DNA of 64,000 bases from Scolecobasidium constrictum UM 578 (lineage: Eukaryota > Ascomycota > Dothideomycetes > Venturiales > Sympoventuriaceae), in NCBI GenBank assembly GCA_000611715.1, contig AZYM01000117.1, forward strand, positions 1-64,000, given 5' to 3'. The stretch's first letter is position 1, and every line of letters begins with the position of its first letter. The notes under the pieces are model-generated. The model ran no database searches and was not told where the DNA came from. It saw only the letters and a program-made list of their open reading frames with translations. The position numbers and the translations under genes are program-made. Shown here in pieces: positions 10,849 to 23,326 of this stretch.

Positions 10849-11750
10849 TTACTGGCCCTTGGAGGCTAACGGCCCCGCGAGGCTGCAGCTATCTTGAACT
10901 CCATCCTACTCGAGTACTGCGTGTATCAGTGGTACAGGTGATGAGATGAGTGGCGATCTTGCTCTTATCGTACACGGCGAGGAGGAGACAGCAGAAGCCC
11001 GGAGGATGATCATGTAGTGGTTTATCGTCTAGCTCCATATTGTGCAGCACCAGATGCCGCCCAGCAGTGCGTTCATGAAGAAAAGTCGTGCTCTCCTCAC
11101 ATGCCGACGGTGTTCTGTCTCAACTCAGAAAGCTCCATGACAGGGCTCGAAACGCTGTTCGTTACGCGACGTCATCGGTAACGCTCAGCAACCTTCGTGC
11201 ACGGATAGCCAATCAAAACCGATTTTCGATACCACTAGCTCATGTTGAGAGCAATATTTCCCACCCTTCAACTACCCCCACAATGAAAGCTCTCCAACAA
11301 GCTGTCTTCTATCGTGACCGCTCGAAACGACCACACCTTATCCACTTTAGAATTTCACACCTTACACTCACGACTCGACTCGCTCACCTGCTCACCTACG
11401 GCTCTACCCCACGAAACTGCCGACCCTAGTCCTTGTCTGCATCATCTATTGCTTGCTTGCGGGCTTGGTGCTGAATACAGCCTTACGCGCATCTAGACTT
11501 TGCATTGCTTTACCTGGCACGACACGGCTAGCCAATCTGATCGCGCTCACACCGCTTACGACCCCGCCGTGAGCCAACCAGCTGTCATCCTTTAGACGCA
11601 CCCGCGGACGACGTCTCCAAGCCAGCCTGTTGTTTGCGCCAGGCGGCTGCGGGGCTCTCCACTCCAGCCAGCCGCTGTGGTCAGTCGCATGACACAGTGC
11701 GCGCCTCTCACGCCCTTGCGCTTGACACAGCTCCCTACGCTCGCTCGCAC
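10849..11750. other. long 5' region of SNF4
   Basis: About 900 bases without a supported gene. The last 450 bases are pyrimidine/CA-rich, as in fungal promoters and 5' leaders. An in-frame ATG at 11634 could extend SNF4 by 39 residues, but the 11751 start is preferred. Confidence 0.45.
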
Positions 11751-13160
11751 ATGGCCTCGCCCACTGCCGCAGCAGGCGGTCACGCGGGCTCTCCCTCCAA
11801 TGCCGCTGCTGCTGGAGAGCCAGTACCACCTCCCTCTTCCGGCGCTGAGCATACGGCCCAGCGCGCAGGCTCCATCCACCACGATCCCGCCTCTCCCACC
11901 GCCGCGAGTACCGCCGACGCGAGCTCGACTGCTGCGCCACATGTCGTGCCTCCTGCTATAGTGGCGCCGAGTGACCTGCTGGGCTTGAGGAGACCGACGC
12001 CTGTGAAGCATGCTGTGCCTTCACTGCCGAGTTCTGCAATGGCTTCGGTGACGGAACAGCGCGCGCCGGGCCCGATGAGCCAGGTGGATCGCGAGCAGAT
12101 GGAGGGGTTGAAGGCGATTCGTGCATTCCTGAGAGTGCGGACGAGCTATGATGTGCTGCCGTTGAGCTTCCGGTTGATCGTCTTTGACACAGCGCTGCTG
12201 GTCAAGAAGAGCTTGAATATTCTGATACAAAATGGTACATGGACATGGCATGGACATTTGGACATCGCAGTTCTAATACATGCGCAGGCATCGTCTCCGC
12301 TCCGCTGTGGGACAGCAAAACCTCCACCTTCGCCGGCCTCCTCACCACCTCCGACTACATCAACGTGATACAGTACTACTGGCAATACCCCGACCAACTC
12401 TCGCAAATCGACCAGTTCACGCTCAATTCCCTCCGCGAAATCGAAAAGGCAATCGGTGCCCCGCAGATCGAGACCGTGTCCATACACCCTGAGAAGCCCC
12501 TCTATGAAGCATGCCGCATGATGGCTGCCAGTCGCGCGCGACGTATACCCCTTGTAGATATCGATGATGAGACGAAGCGCGCCATGGTTGTCAGCGTGGT
12601 CACGCAGTACAGGATTTTGAAGTTCGTGGCGGTGAATGTGAAGGAGACGCAGAAGCTGAAGAAGCCGCTGAAGGAGTTGAGGGGGATGGGCACGTATGAG
12701 GGACTGGCGACGGCGAGTATGGAGACACCCGTCATTGATGTGATCCATATGCTCGTGAAGAAGAGTATCAGTAGTGTGCCGATTCTGGATCGAGATGGGG
12801 CCGTGATTAATGTGTTTGAGGCTGTGGACGTTATTGCGTTGATTAAGGGCGGGGTCTATGATGATCTGAATCTCACGGTCGGCGAGGCACTGCTCAAAAG
12901 ATCTGATGTGAGTACTCTCATACGTGATCGATTGCCGGTTCTGGAGAAGCTGACTTTAGTGATAGGACTTCGCGGGAATCTACACTTGCTCAGTGTGGGA
13001 CCGACTGGACACCATTTTCGACACAATACGCAAATCTCGCGTGCACAGACTTGTCGTCATCGATGAGAACGCGAGGTTGCAAGGCGTGCTCACACTTAGC
13101 GACATACTAGAGTACGTGCTATTTACTGGCGCAGAAGAAGAGGACAAGCCCCGAGAATGA
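11751..13160 (+). CDS. snf4: AMPK/SNF1 gamma subunit (SNF4), CBS-domain protein
   Basis: The regulatory nucleotide-sensing subunit of the SNF1/AMPK complex, which controls carbon derepression and energy homeostasis. Three exons (11751-12234, 12288-12907, 12966-13160) encode 432 aa, longer than yeast Snf4 because of a Ser/Ala/Pro-rich N-tail of about 110 residues. The four CBS motifs are visible: RTSYDVLP...FDTALLVKKSLNILIQNG, SAPLWDSKTSTFAGLLTTSDYI, the RRIPLVD segment, SSVPILDRDG, and finally TIFDTIRKSRVHRLVVID with LSDILEYVLF at the end. Both introns have clear branch sites. This is single-copy core metabolism and a firm call. Confidence 0.93.
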
Positions 13161-13740
13161 AGTGGACAAGAGTTATACGCGAGGAATTCATGATCACGAA
13201 AATACTGAATGAAGGCTGGGGATGGCACCGGCCACACGAGGCTGGGCTTTGAACGTGGGTGATGATACCTCAATAGATGGAAGCCGCATAGGCCTCCTTA
13301 GATTCTGCGATATGCCCTCAAGATGCTGACAGCATCAACATCGAAATGGAAATATGTTCTTCGCAATTGGCTTGCTCGATGCAAGTCCAAGTCCAAGTCC
13401 TCCACCAACAGATTCCCGGGATCGTGGTCGCCCTTTCTTTGATTGTGTTTCTTCTCCTGAGAGTCGCTCCTGCCTCGCGGTAAGACGATCTGGAAGTCAT
13501 CAGCATCGAGGTCCATCGCGACTGCCTCGAGGACTACCATGATGAACGCGATTTGGGCAAGTCGCGTCACGACGCGTTCGGCCTCGAGATGCACTCTAGG
13601 CTTGTCATACATACAGCATTGCGTGAGAACGGGACATACCACGATTGACCCCCGAAGTTTCTCTCTCACGAGCGTTCTCACCGTTCGGACACTCGCACCC
13701 GATGTAAGACCAACCAGCCTGCTAAGGCATTGCCCATCAA
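13161..13740. other. intergenic between SNF4 and RhoGAP
   Basis: About 580 bases. Open frames on both strands have no recognisable protein. It contains the SNF4 3' end and the RhoGAP promoter. Confidence 0.45.
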
Positions 13741-15354
13741 ATGCCAAACAAGCTCCGCCAGCGCACGCGCAGCCTCTTCTCCCGCTTCCGCCCCGTAGAG
13801 CACATCCCCGATGTCTCACACAACAACGTGCACGATCTCTCGCGCATCGGTGGTGTCAGCGTACTGAGCCTGCCGAGGGAACACACGCCATGCGACCTCG
13901 TTATTCCCACGCGCTTCGCCGCACTAGCACAGTTCCTAGTCGACGCCGGTGTGGAAACGGGTCCGCCGTTTAGCGATGACTCTGCGTGGGATGAAAGGGG
14001 CGAGACCAAGTGGGTTGAGGAGAGACGGGTGGAGAGGGTGCATATTCCGGGTCTTTTCCGGATACCAGGGAGTAAAGTCACGACGGATCGGTTGAAGAGC
14101 TATTTTGAGCGGCAGATGTACGATGGAGGGGGCACGGTGGAGGATGCTAAACGGCGGAGCGTCGATATCGAGTTCACGGTCCGTCTTCCGCTCTTGCCGA
14201 ACGCGAATGTGATTCCCTACCAGATTCACGATGTGGCGAGTTGTTTCAAGAGCTTTCTCGCCGATCTGGATGGGGGGATCCTGGGCTCGCTGGATATCTT
14301 TGAGGGGTTGAGGAAAGTGGTTCTCCCGCAGCGGCCGAGGAAGAGTACGCATAGCGCGGACTTGGAGTGGAAATGTCGCGGTGCCCCCTCTGAGCATGAG
14401 AGCGTGGATCCGAAACACATCGCTTCCATCTTGTGCAGTATCGAATGCGCAGCGAGTCGGAACTTGATCATGGCTGTGTTCGGCCTGCTCGCGTTCTTCA
14501 TGGTGGATGACTCGCCTGAGCAGCCGTACGAGCAGCGCATGGATAGTGGCGTGCCTGGATTGAAGGAGATGCAAGAGAATTGCTTTGCAATGGGGAACGG
14601 CGATACGCGGATGACAGCCGAGGCTCTTGGACGTATCTTTGCGCCCCTGATGCTCAGTGAGCACGCAGTCAAGGATATCAAGATGGATTTTGGGAAGCCT
14701 GTGGCCGAGAAGAAAAACAAGGAACGCAGGAGGGAGAGCTGGACGCCTAGTCCGCTGAAGAAGACGAACATCGCAAGGCTGAGGCCAAGATCGGCGACGG
14801 GAGCGAGTAAGGTCAATGTCCACATTAATATATGCCATCCGCACCCACTGCGGTCGTCGCCCTACCTGCCCTTGCACGAAGCGGCGCACAACTCCACATA
14901 TGATATCACGAGTCCGCCACCGAGCAGATCCGAGCACGTCTCACGCGTGTACGGCGCACATCTGCTAGACACGAACAACCCACATGACTCAGCCAACTCC
15001 TTTCTCCGCGACCACGCGAATCGTTCCGCGCCCAACCTCACAAATATAACGAACATCCGCCGCACGAGCCCTAGAAAAGCGCCGACCACGAACCTGTTCA
15101 GAACGGGCAAGGACAAAGAATCGAAAACAGCGGCGCTGCTGCATGATCAGCAGGCGAGGATACTGCTGATTGCGAATGTGATTACGGTTATCCTGTGGAA
15201 TTGGAGGGAGGTGTGTAGGGAGCTTAGGGTTGTGGGGTATGGAAGGGGTGAGGGGAGGTGGTATGTTGGTGTTAGTGAGAGTGATGGGCTACTGAGGGTC
15301 AGGAATGAGGGCAGTAGCTTTGATGGAAGGGGAGGCAGGGTTGTTGATGTCTGA
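13741..15354 (+). CDS. RhoGAP-domain protein
   Basis: A GTPase-activating protein for a Rho/Rac/Cdc42-type GTPase. It is a single exon of 537 aa. The RhoGAP domain spans about residues 35-320. The arginine-finger segment is HIPGLFRIPGSK near residue 100, later helices include NLIMAVFGLLAFF, and the Asn/Met-rich tail motif is TAEALGRIFAPLML. About 330-480 is basic and low-complexity, with a short helix (RILLIANVITVILWNWREV) near the end. Fungal homologues of similar build exist, with the RhoGAP domain near the N-terminus and no other recognised domain. Which GTPase it acts on cannot be told. The extreme C-terminus could be altered by an unseen intron. Confidence 0.82.
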   Translation: MPNKLRQRTRSLFSRFRPVEHIPDVSHNNVHDLSRIGGVSVLSLPREHTPCDLVIPTRFAALAQFLVDAGVETGPPFSDDSAWDERGETKWVEERRVERVHIPGLFRIPGSKVTTDRLKSYFERQMYDGGGTVEDAKRRSVDIEFTVRLPLLPNANVIPYQIHDVASCFKSFLADLDGGILGSLDIFEGLRKVVLPQRPRKSTHSADLEWKCRGAPSEHESVDPKHIASILCSIECAASRNLIMAVFGLLAFFMVDDSPEQPYEQRMDSGVPGLKEMQENCFAMGNGDTRMTAEALGRIFAPLMLSEHAVKDIKMDFGKPVAEKKNKERRRESWTPSPLKKTNIARLRPRSATGASKVNVHINICHPHPLRSSPYLPLHEAAHNSTYDITSPPPSRSEHVSRVYGAHLLDTNNPHDSANSFLRDHANRSAPNLTNITNIRRTSPRKAPTTNLFRTGKDKESKTAALLHDQQARILLIANVITVILWNWREVCRELRVVGYGRGEGRWYVGVSESDGLLRVRNEGSSFDGRGGRVVDV

Positions 15355-15587
15355 GACGAATGCAAGTCTATCGTTTCGCAAAGGAAGATGACATTTGCTA
15401 GACGAGAGCTTGAAGAGGAAGACAGGATAGGCAGGATGGCTTATTGCTTTGCAGCATGCTTGCACGTTGTAGGTGATTCTTCCATATGATCGCTATCCTG
15501 ATATGCTGTACAAACTCTCAGGGTCTCTCGTCTCCCATGAGCCGACGGGTTCATACCATTCTTTGCATTTTCACACCCAGAGTCCGC

Positions 15588-17204
15588 TCACACCTTCTCA
15601 TTGTGCTCCGCAAGACCCTTCTCCGCATCCCCACGCGACTTCTGACTCTGCACACTCCCCCTCCTCGTATCAAAATGCCCATGATACGCAATATTCCCGC
15701 CCTGGACCTGGTGATCATCCGGCAAGAACAAGTTATCTACCTCCTCCAAGCTCAGATTGCTCGTCTCCGGGTAGCAGAAGTAGACGATGGGCACGAAGGA
15801 GGCGAGCAAGAGAGTGAAGATGATGTACGTGCGCCAGCCGATGCGGTTGATGAGGACGGGCGTCAGCATGACGATGGTGAAGTTCCAGATCCAGTGCGAG
15901 GAGACGCTTATGGCGGTGCCTTTTGCGCGGGCTTCGAGGGGGAGAATCTCTGGACCCCAGACCCAGGGGACGACGTTGATGGTGCCGCCGAAGATGAGCA
16001 TGTAGAGGAAGAAGAAGGCGATGGAGGCGGAGGAGGTGGACTGGGTGTCGAGGCTTAGGAGCTGCAATTGTCATTAGAGGGCGCAATGGGTTAGGCCTGG
16101 GTGGAGGACTTACAATCGTGACCATCATCATACAGATGGAGAGCAGACCAGAGCCAATCATCATGGTCTTGCGACGACCCATTCTGTCAAGGAAAAGTGC
16201 GGGGATGGTATTGCCGATTGGGAACATCAGATTGACGAAGCCGGCAACGAGAATAGCAGTCTGTGGCTCCATGCCGACGTTCTCCACCAGGACCGATGGC
16301 ATGTAGTACACCACCAGATTGATGCCTGACCATTGATTCATAAAGAGGCCGAACCATGCGAGGAGGACGCGCCATCGCGTCTGGAGCAGGTCTTTCTTGA
16401 ATAACGAGAGGACGGACTTCTGCTCCGCATCGATGGCAATGGCGGCTTTGATGGCTTCCATCTCGCCTTGGATATAGGGATCATCTGGTGGGAGTTCGAA
16501 GACAGCGCAGAACACCTCTCGTGCTCCGTCCACGTCACCGCGCTTAGCGAGCCAACGTGGCGATTCGGGGATGCCGAAGACGAGGAAGACGACTACGATG
16601 GCAAAGATGAGCTGGATGGCGATAGGCGTCCTCCATGCAGCGTGCGACTCGACGTAGGAGAAGCCGTAGTCCACCCAGTAGGCGAGCACAATACCGATAC
16701 CGATGAACCAAATCTCCCAGCTGACCACTCGACCACGCCATTCACGCTTGACGAGCTCACTCTGGTACATGGGCACTGTGGAGCTATCGATACCCGTTCC
16801 GAGGCCAGTGATGACACGTCCCACGATGAGATGAGCCAGTGTGAATGCGCTGGTCTGCAGGGTGGCACCGATGATGATCAGACCCATGGCGAGCCAGATC
16901 ATCTTTCGACGACCGAGCATGTCGCCGATGAAGAAGTTGAGGACGCATCCGAAGAAGGCGCCTAGGCAGTAGGAGGAAACGGTGATGCCCGTAATCGTAT
17001 CTCTTGGATGGTTAAACTGGTCTAGCCAGTACTTGTTCTGGAGCAAACCGCTCAATACACCTGCAATGGATGTTAATATTTGTCGTCACCGTGCTAGTGA
17101 TGCAGCATACCTTGGTCGTAACCAAAGAACAAGAAGGCAGACAAGCAACAGGCATAGATGGCCGCGCGCAGAGGCTTGCCTCGTCCGAACAATTTGTTGC
17201 CCAT
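15588..17204 (-). CDS. MFS sugar transporter (hexose family)
   Basis: A plasma-membrane sugar/H+ symporter-type protein. Three exons (17204-17111, 17060-16114, 16061-15588) encode 504 aa. Typical motifs are FFGYDQGVLSGLL in TM1, GDMLGRRKMIW after TM2, GRVITGLGTGID, the PESPRWL loop at the end of the first half, NQWSGINLVVYYMPSVL (QQxxGxN-like) in TM7, DRMGRRKTM, and PETSNLSLEEVD at the C-terminus. These place it in the sugar porter family. The C-tail of about 45 residues is hydrophilic. It is convergent with RhoGAP, with 233 bases between stop codons. The sugar specificity is unknown. Confidence 0.9.
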
Positions 17205-18622
17205 GATGAATGACAGTAAGGATGAAGATGTGAACATTAGACGATAGCAACCAGAGGATGAGATATGCTTTATGGACTAAATACTACCACGAGGCCAAGT
17301 AACGCTGTCTTTGAAGATCAGCATACATATCGGCATTTATTCCATGCATCGGTGTAACTCGACACGAGACGATGTCCAATGTTCCCAGGTCGTTGGTGTG
17401 CTAGTGTCCGGTGCTATGTCATTGTTCATCGGATGGCTGATGTATTAGTAGGCTGCATGGGCCACTTCCGCACGATCAACAGCCCCTTACCCCAGATCCG
17501 AAGCAAGAATCATCAACAGGTTGAAGACAACATGTAGCTGAATGCGATGCCTATGGTCCAGTGATGGCCTTCCCATATGTAGGCGTGGTTTTCTCATGGC
17601 TGGCGTGCAATTTGGAGTCTAAAAGATCGAAAAGGCCGAAGTATACCTCAAGCATCGTCAAGGTATCGAAGCACTTCGCAAGGCCCGAAGCAAGAGGCTA
17701 ATATCTTGAAGCAGCATTGGCATGCCGATCAGTGGAGACGTCATGGAGGAAGATGCGGGGACGGTGGTCGAATGCCGTTCTTCGGTCTTACCTGATTCGT
17801 TTGTGAAGAAGTCGTAAGCGCTCACATTGTCCATGGTCGGCAGGTCTGCGCGCTCGCATGGTTTTGCTGCTGTAGTCCTTCCAGCAACGTGGATTGCGGG
17901 AAAGGAATGCTCGTTATGCAATGAACGCGCTCGCGTGTTGAAGCCTAACGAGTTAAAACATGTCGAGAGCATTCATCGAAAACGGCATACGAATGTCGGG
18001 ATGCGGGAGCCATTGGAGTGGACTTTCTGGGTTCTATGCCTTCAAACGCGATGATTGACTCAACAAATGTCGAGTGTGCCTCCGTGATCGGCTAGAGCCT
18101 GGAGGCCTTGGTGGTGAAGAAGAAGCGGGCATATCTCCGTTCACCAATCTCGTCTACACGATCGACCAGAGCACATGCTCGCATTCTTGGAGGGATTTAT
18201 CGTAATACTGGTGATGAAACCGACGTGGACTATGTACATGAGAACAAGAGGTTGAAAACCTGGCCTTGATATGGTATTGACGTCGAGAAGAGCCGGCCGT
18301 GGAGTTATCGAAGGTAGCGGGACATTCTGGGATTTACACCCTACGGTCTGTGATCTTCAGATGTATGGTAGACACCTCTCTAGCTCGTGGGATTGAAAGC
18401 GCGCTCCTTATCACCGACAACTGGGACATTGCGCTCAACATGATCTAGCAGTATTAAAATCCACTTATAATTCGCTATTAGTCTAATAAGACTGCTGACC
18501 GTTACGATAAATAGAACAGCGTTTTTAGGACCCCTATTGAGCTTCCGACTTGAGATAGAACACGACTGCCATATAATGAAGGCACAACTTTACTTCATGA
18601 ATTCTAGGATAGGCAATTATTT
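17205..18622. other. long intergenic gap, AT-rich stretch, no supported gene
   Basis: 1.4 kb between a sugar transporter start and the end of the TRI12-type gene, both on the minus strand. A minus-strand ORF at 17658-17972 has no recognisable protein. Bases about 18450-18520 are clearly more AT-rich than the surroundings and could be a tiny remnant of a mutated repeat, but I cannot show repeat ends. Confidence 0.4.
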
Positions 18623-20639
18623 CTACACCTCCTCCTCTGCGCCAACTTCCATCTTCGCCTTCTCCCCACCATGCAACGTAACAGCAATATCTCCATTCAT
18701 CCTGTCATCCACGTTGGGCGAGAAGAAACTGAGGACGATCGCGACGCCCGTGAATGCAATACTTGCATAGAAGACCGTGGAATAAGCCTGCGCGTTCGCG
18801 ACCTTGTAGGCTCGTGTCCCAACCGCAATGATCTCCTCTGTAGCCCCAGCTACCGCATCCAGTCCGCCAGCTGTGAATGCTCCTAGGAACGCAGGCACCG
18901 AGCTTTCAGGCAGCCCCGCCTCGATCACTGCAGGAGGGACGACCGCAGGCACTGTCTGAGCGAGTCTATTGTTCAGTACGGATATGAACACCGCGCTGCC
19001 TACAGACGATATAGCGCTTCGAATGGATCCAGCAGCACCAACTGCTGTGCCAATCTCTGACTGGTCTAAAAGCTCGATGCCGGCATTGGAAAGACATACA
19101 GACTCATTCCACCCTAAGGGATCACAAACACGGTCAGCCTGTCGTGAATTTACCTCCAGACGTTATTAGAACCTACCTATGAAGAACGTTGCCACGATTG
19201 CGAGGGCTGTCGCCCCGCCGGGAGTGTCTGGCGTGGCATATGCGATCGCGCCGAGGCATGCACCGCCTATTGTAAGGACTACATGGTCCATTAGCAACAG
19301 TACAAGACATTGCCTCGTCAAGGTGTTCCAAACTTGCCGGCCATGCACTGGTATCGCGTCTTGCCGATGGGCTCGGCCAGAAAACCACCAACAATCTGCC
19401 CAACATTAATCATCACGCTTGGAGCACTTGCCCACCAACCTGCCCGCATCGACGCGCCTCCATCATCTGTGAAGAGCACGGAGACCATTTGTGGCCAAAT
19501 GACACTGAGGGCATAGTAAACCAGAGCACCGATACCGAGCAGCACGCATGCCACGACCCATGCAAAGTTCTTGAACAGATGCATTGGTAGCAGAGGCTCC
19601 TTCAGATCAGCGTAGCACTCGAAGAGCGCGAAGACGATAAGCGTGATCCCGCCAATGACCATCGTTGCGATGACATGCGCCGACTTCCAAGGATACACTG
19701 CACCACCCCAGCTCAGACCCAGGAGGAACAAGATAAATCCGGCGAGGAAGAGGACAGTCCCGATGTAGTCGAACTCCTTGATTTGCTGCATCTTACTCCT
19801 GCCCTTGAACTTCTCCTCGAACGTAGGAGGAAAGTAGAAGAAGAAAAAGAAGGCTCCAGACGCGAAGTTGATGATGATCATCATGTAGTAGCACCAGCGC
19901 CAGCCAGCTGCGGTGTAAAGGATGAAGGCTTTCGATACGGCGGGACCAAAGCCGGCGAATGGGATGGCGAAGAAGTACATGACCGCGTTGGCGTTGAATC
20001 GGTGCTGAATGTTCATGTGAGTACCTTGCAGATTGAGCAGCTTGGACGACTGACCTTCATGGGCACGATCTCGCCAGTGATGAACGCGAAGGACAATTGA
20101 CCTGAGGCGGCTAGTCCGATCAGAGCGGTACCACCGATCAATGTACCAACATTCTGCGCCACGCCTGAGACGATGCAACCGATAACAGCCAGCGCAGCAG
20201 AGCCGATAAAGAACCACTATTGATCCCCATGAGTCTTTGGACAGTCATGGTGCTCGAGCACGATAGAACTCACCCTTCTGCCGAACAGATCTGATAAGCG
20301 GCCAACAAGCAAAAGGCCGATCGCTAACGTCAATGTATACACCAGACTGACCCATTGTATATTAGCATCGGGACCAATATCGTTGTTGATGAGTGTCAGA
20401 TTGGCCGCAGCAAGACCAAAGCCACCTGTACCTGTCGACACTCCAAGGCCGGTCGCCATCATGGTTCCGAGGAACTGCGGACTGTAGAAGTAGCCTTTGC
20501 GCACACTATTCTCGTTGGCAGCGAATCGGTACGCGCTAGTTCCTTCCTCTCCCTTCTCCGAGCTGATGTAATCACTGCCTCCTTCATGATGCTCGCCATC
20601 GTTGTGGTGCGTGGAAGTCTTCTCGGTATCTGGATCCAT
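18623..20639 (-). CDS. MFS efflux pump, TRI12/siderophore-transporter type
   Basis: An integral membrane transporter of the large (14-TM) fungal MFS group that exports toxins or siderophores. Five exons (20639-20274, 20216-20055, 20004-19338, 19278-19177, 19113-18623) give 595 aa. The start is the ATG of MDPDTEK. Motifs: VGRLSDLFGRR after TM2, GEIVPMKHR between TMs, GWRWCYYM in the middle, FDYIGTVLFLAGF, the second-half GKTRYQCMAV, and WNESVCLSNAGIE. The third intron (19337-19279) has a GC donor (GCAAGT) and is needed to keep frame. It is separated by a 1.3 kb shared upstream region from the divergent bZIP gene, a layout compatible with regulation by that factor. Confidence 0.87.
19279..19337 (-). 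other. GC-AG intron in the TRI12-type gene
   Basis: On the minus strand the donor is GCAAGT, the acceptor is TAG and a GCTAATG branch site lies in between; 59 bases. Splicing here joins GKTRYQCMAV to LTIGGACLG in frame, which no GT donor in the region does. Confidence 0.8.
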
Positions 20640-21913
20640 GGTTACGTTCAAGTTCTGCTCCTAAAGCGTCTTGAGATTCAAGCAACAGAAGTCAGTCGCA
20701 GTTTTAAGCTTGGTCCTGGACCTATTCCGTCTTGCAGCGTCATTGCAGTCGCGTCGGCGGAAATACATTACCGCCCCAGAGACGCAGATCAAGTCTCCTT
20801 CGAGTGATTTGTGGGCCTCTGATCTCCAGGTTTGGAGTTTCTCGAAGTGGACCTTCAAGTGTGGAGAGGCCTGGAGGTATACTTGCCCATCCGGCGAGGA
20901 GCTAAGAGCGTCGGACTTCGGATCAAGCTTCATCCAGCTGCATTGGAGCCTCATTAACGAGTCAATTTGGTTCGTGCTCACGTGGAGGCTTACCTGCGTT
21001 GTCTGTTGAAAAAATTCATAGATTTTGCTGGCACTTGAGGACATGGAAATTCCCGTCATGGAGGAAGATGCTTCGACTGATATGGCAAGCCAGCTAGAAA
21101 TCTGCAGGATTAGATATTCCTAGCGATGGTCCATGAATAGTGGTTGATTCGATCCGATGAGTTTGGGTTCGCCTTCATGGATAGCAATGTGATCAAACAC
21201 GTGAATACGACCAGCGACTTAGCAGTGTCCTTAGGCCGGCAGAACGGTAGCTTCAGGCCAGTACTTTGTCTTACGACGACACGCGTTGCTTTATATCTTG
21301 CTCCGCGGTGGCCGCTTAGTTTCAGAGTTGCGCTGCGATATCATTTCCATGAACATCAGTCCCGCGGGTGACCATGTAGCATGACGAAGCATTTCTTGAT
21401 GGACACACTCATGCGTCAGACAACTTCCTTCGTCATCAGCTTGTCTATGTCGACCAAGTGTTGGAGAACAGATGGATGGAAGACGCGGGAGCTCGGCTGC
21501 GGTGGAGAATAACCTAGTGGGTCCGTGCTGATGTGGCTCGTGCGCCAGAGTTTCGTGTCGTCGAGTTCTCGCGACTTGCTGAAACTTCCGGGGATCTTCT
21601 GCGTCTATGAGTATGTCGATATATCTATATATTCAAGTCAGCGATAACATCATTCTGCCAACTCCAGCTACGCAGCGAACTTCTCATTCCTGGCCTGGGA
21701 GAAAGTCTGGCAACTAACGAGTCATGCGCGGACGCGCTAACGTGTCGTGAGCATGGAGATGATCCCTGGAGAAGCTTCCGAGCGGGGGAATCCCCAAGAT
21801 CGCGTGGAGACTCGGATGTTGGACTCCGAAGCACCTGGAGTTCTGGATTTTCGTCCACAGCATGCTGTCTGTGATGTCCATTCCTCACTGCCAGTGCTGG
21901 AGATCCTGGCAAG
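20640..21913. promoter_or_regulatory. divergent upstream region of transporter and bZIP gene
   Basis: 1.27 kb between the divergent starts. It presumably holds both promoters and the leader of the bZIP mRNA. No gene or specific site is recognised with confidence. Confidence 0.45.
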
Positions 21914-23201
21914 ATGACTGACGCGCCTGCCACGAAAGTGCGAAGTATCGACTTCTTGACGCCTGAACAACTAAAGCGAAAGCGAGAAGTCGACAGGAAG
22001 AGTCAACGCCAGGCTCGAGAGCGTACACGAGCGTACATCAATGAACTTGAACAAAAAGTGCTTGAGTTTGAGACGAGAATCCAAGGTCTGGAGCACGAAT
22101 TCTCCGCTTTCGTCTCCAGGTGTCACTGCAAGAACACGCCAAAGTCATGTGGCATTCCGACGCCTGAAGTTTCGCAATGGGACACATCCGCGGACGGGAT
22201 TACAAGCAACGATATCGTTGGTGAACCCACAGATGCTCCGAAAGAGCTATGGCTAGATCGAGGTTGCGGTGTGGACCAAGAGCAGTGGTATAGCTTTTCG
22301 AACGGCCTAGGTACTTTGCTCCTGGGCATTGTGATGCAACATGAGCTGACGAGATGAGCAGATCTCACGTTGTGGCAGCGAATCTTCGACCAGACCATGC
22401 TCGCGACTTCACAAGGCTTCCCACTTGCCTCGTGGTTCTCCGATGCTCAAGGCAGTTCCCCGATGCCGACTGTCGCTTTCGATGACACACCCGTATGGCA
22501 GTATCTGCCCAAACACACAACAGTATCTACGTGCAGCGTAGATAGTGTGGTCATGGACCTGGTTTCAATCGCTCAAGCGTCAAGAGAAGACTCCGCAAAT
22601 GAGCACGAGAGCATGCGTCCCGTCTTCCCCAGCATACAGAGCCTCCTGAATCCGACTTACAATGCCATCAAAGCTCGAGTATCCAAGAACATTGTGGACA
22701 GCATCATTGGAGTTGTCACGACACCTACCCTTCCCGAGCGCATAGGCTTCCTTTACTTAATCTACGGTGTAGTCCGGTGGCAGGTCAATCCTTCAGAAGC
22801 CACGTACTACTCACTGCCGGAGTGGCAGCGACCACTGCCGAGTCAACTTTTCGTTCCACACCCTCCCTGGGTGGACATGTTCATCTGGCCCAAAGGTCGG
22901 GAAAGGCTGTGCTTGGAGGAGAAACACCATGACAAGCATGCTGATGTTGTGCGAATATGCAACCGAGCCATTTCGTGCAATTGGCCATATCGGCCGTCAG
23001 ATATGCTTCTCCGCGTCGGAGACAACACAATCCTGAATCCAGTATTCGAGCGCCATATTCGTGATCTAAGGAACTGGACAATCACAGAAGAGATCTTCAC
23101 GGTGTGAGTTGAATCTATGAACGAATTTGAGCATTGCTGATATCAACGCCAGATTTCCTGACCTTGTCGATTGTGTCAACCTTGCGCCCCTCAAGGACTA
23201 A
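21914..23201 (+). CDS. bZIP transcription factor with DUF3425 domain
   Basis: A nuclear DNA-binding regulator. Three exons (21914-22310, 22362-23103, 23153-23201) encode 395 aa. The basic region and short zipper lie at about residues 15-55 (LKRKREVDRKSQRQARERTRAYINELEQKVLEFE; the R..N position is degenerate, as in many fungal DUF3425 proteins). The C-terminal DUF3425 block is clear: LPERIGFLYLIYGVVRWQ, Y.SLPEWQRPLPSQL, HPPWVDMFIWPKGRERL, and the last exon encodes FPDLVDCVNLAPL. The family often regulates stress, detoxification or secondary metabolism. Position opposite the efflux pump suggests, but does not prove, that it controls it. Confidence 0.88.
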
Positions 23202-23326
23202 GGTTTATGCAATCTAACTTCAACACCGTTGCAGCGTTTCCTCGGCCCATCAGTGGCTGGCGCAGGTATGAAAGCTCGGTTCTCGCGTCTTCAGCGGATT
23301 GTTCCGACCTCCAGCGCCTGAAATGT

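Noticed and set aside
13936..14937. 333-codon minus-strand ORF
   Set aside because: Antisense to the RhoGAP coding sequence with no domain of its own.
18450..18520. AT-rich patch as a possible RIP-mutated transposon
   Set aside because: Too short; no terminal repeats or coding remnants seen.
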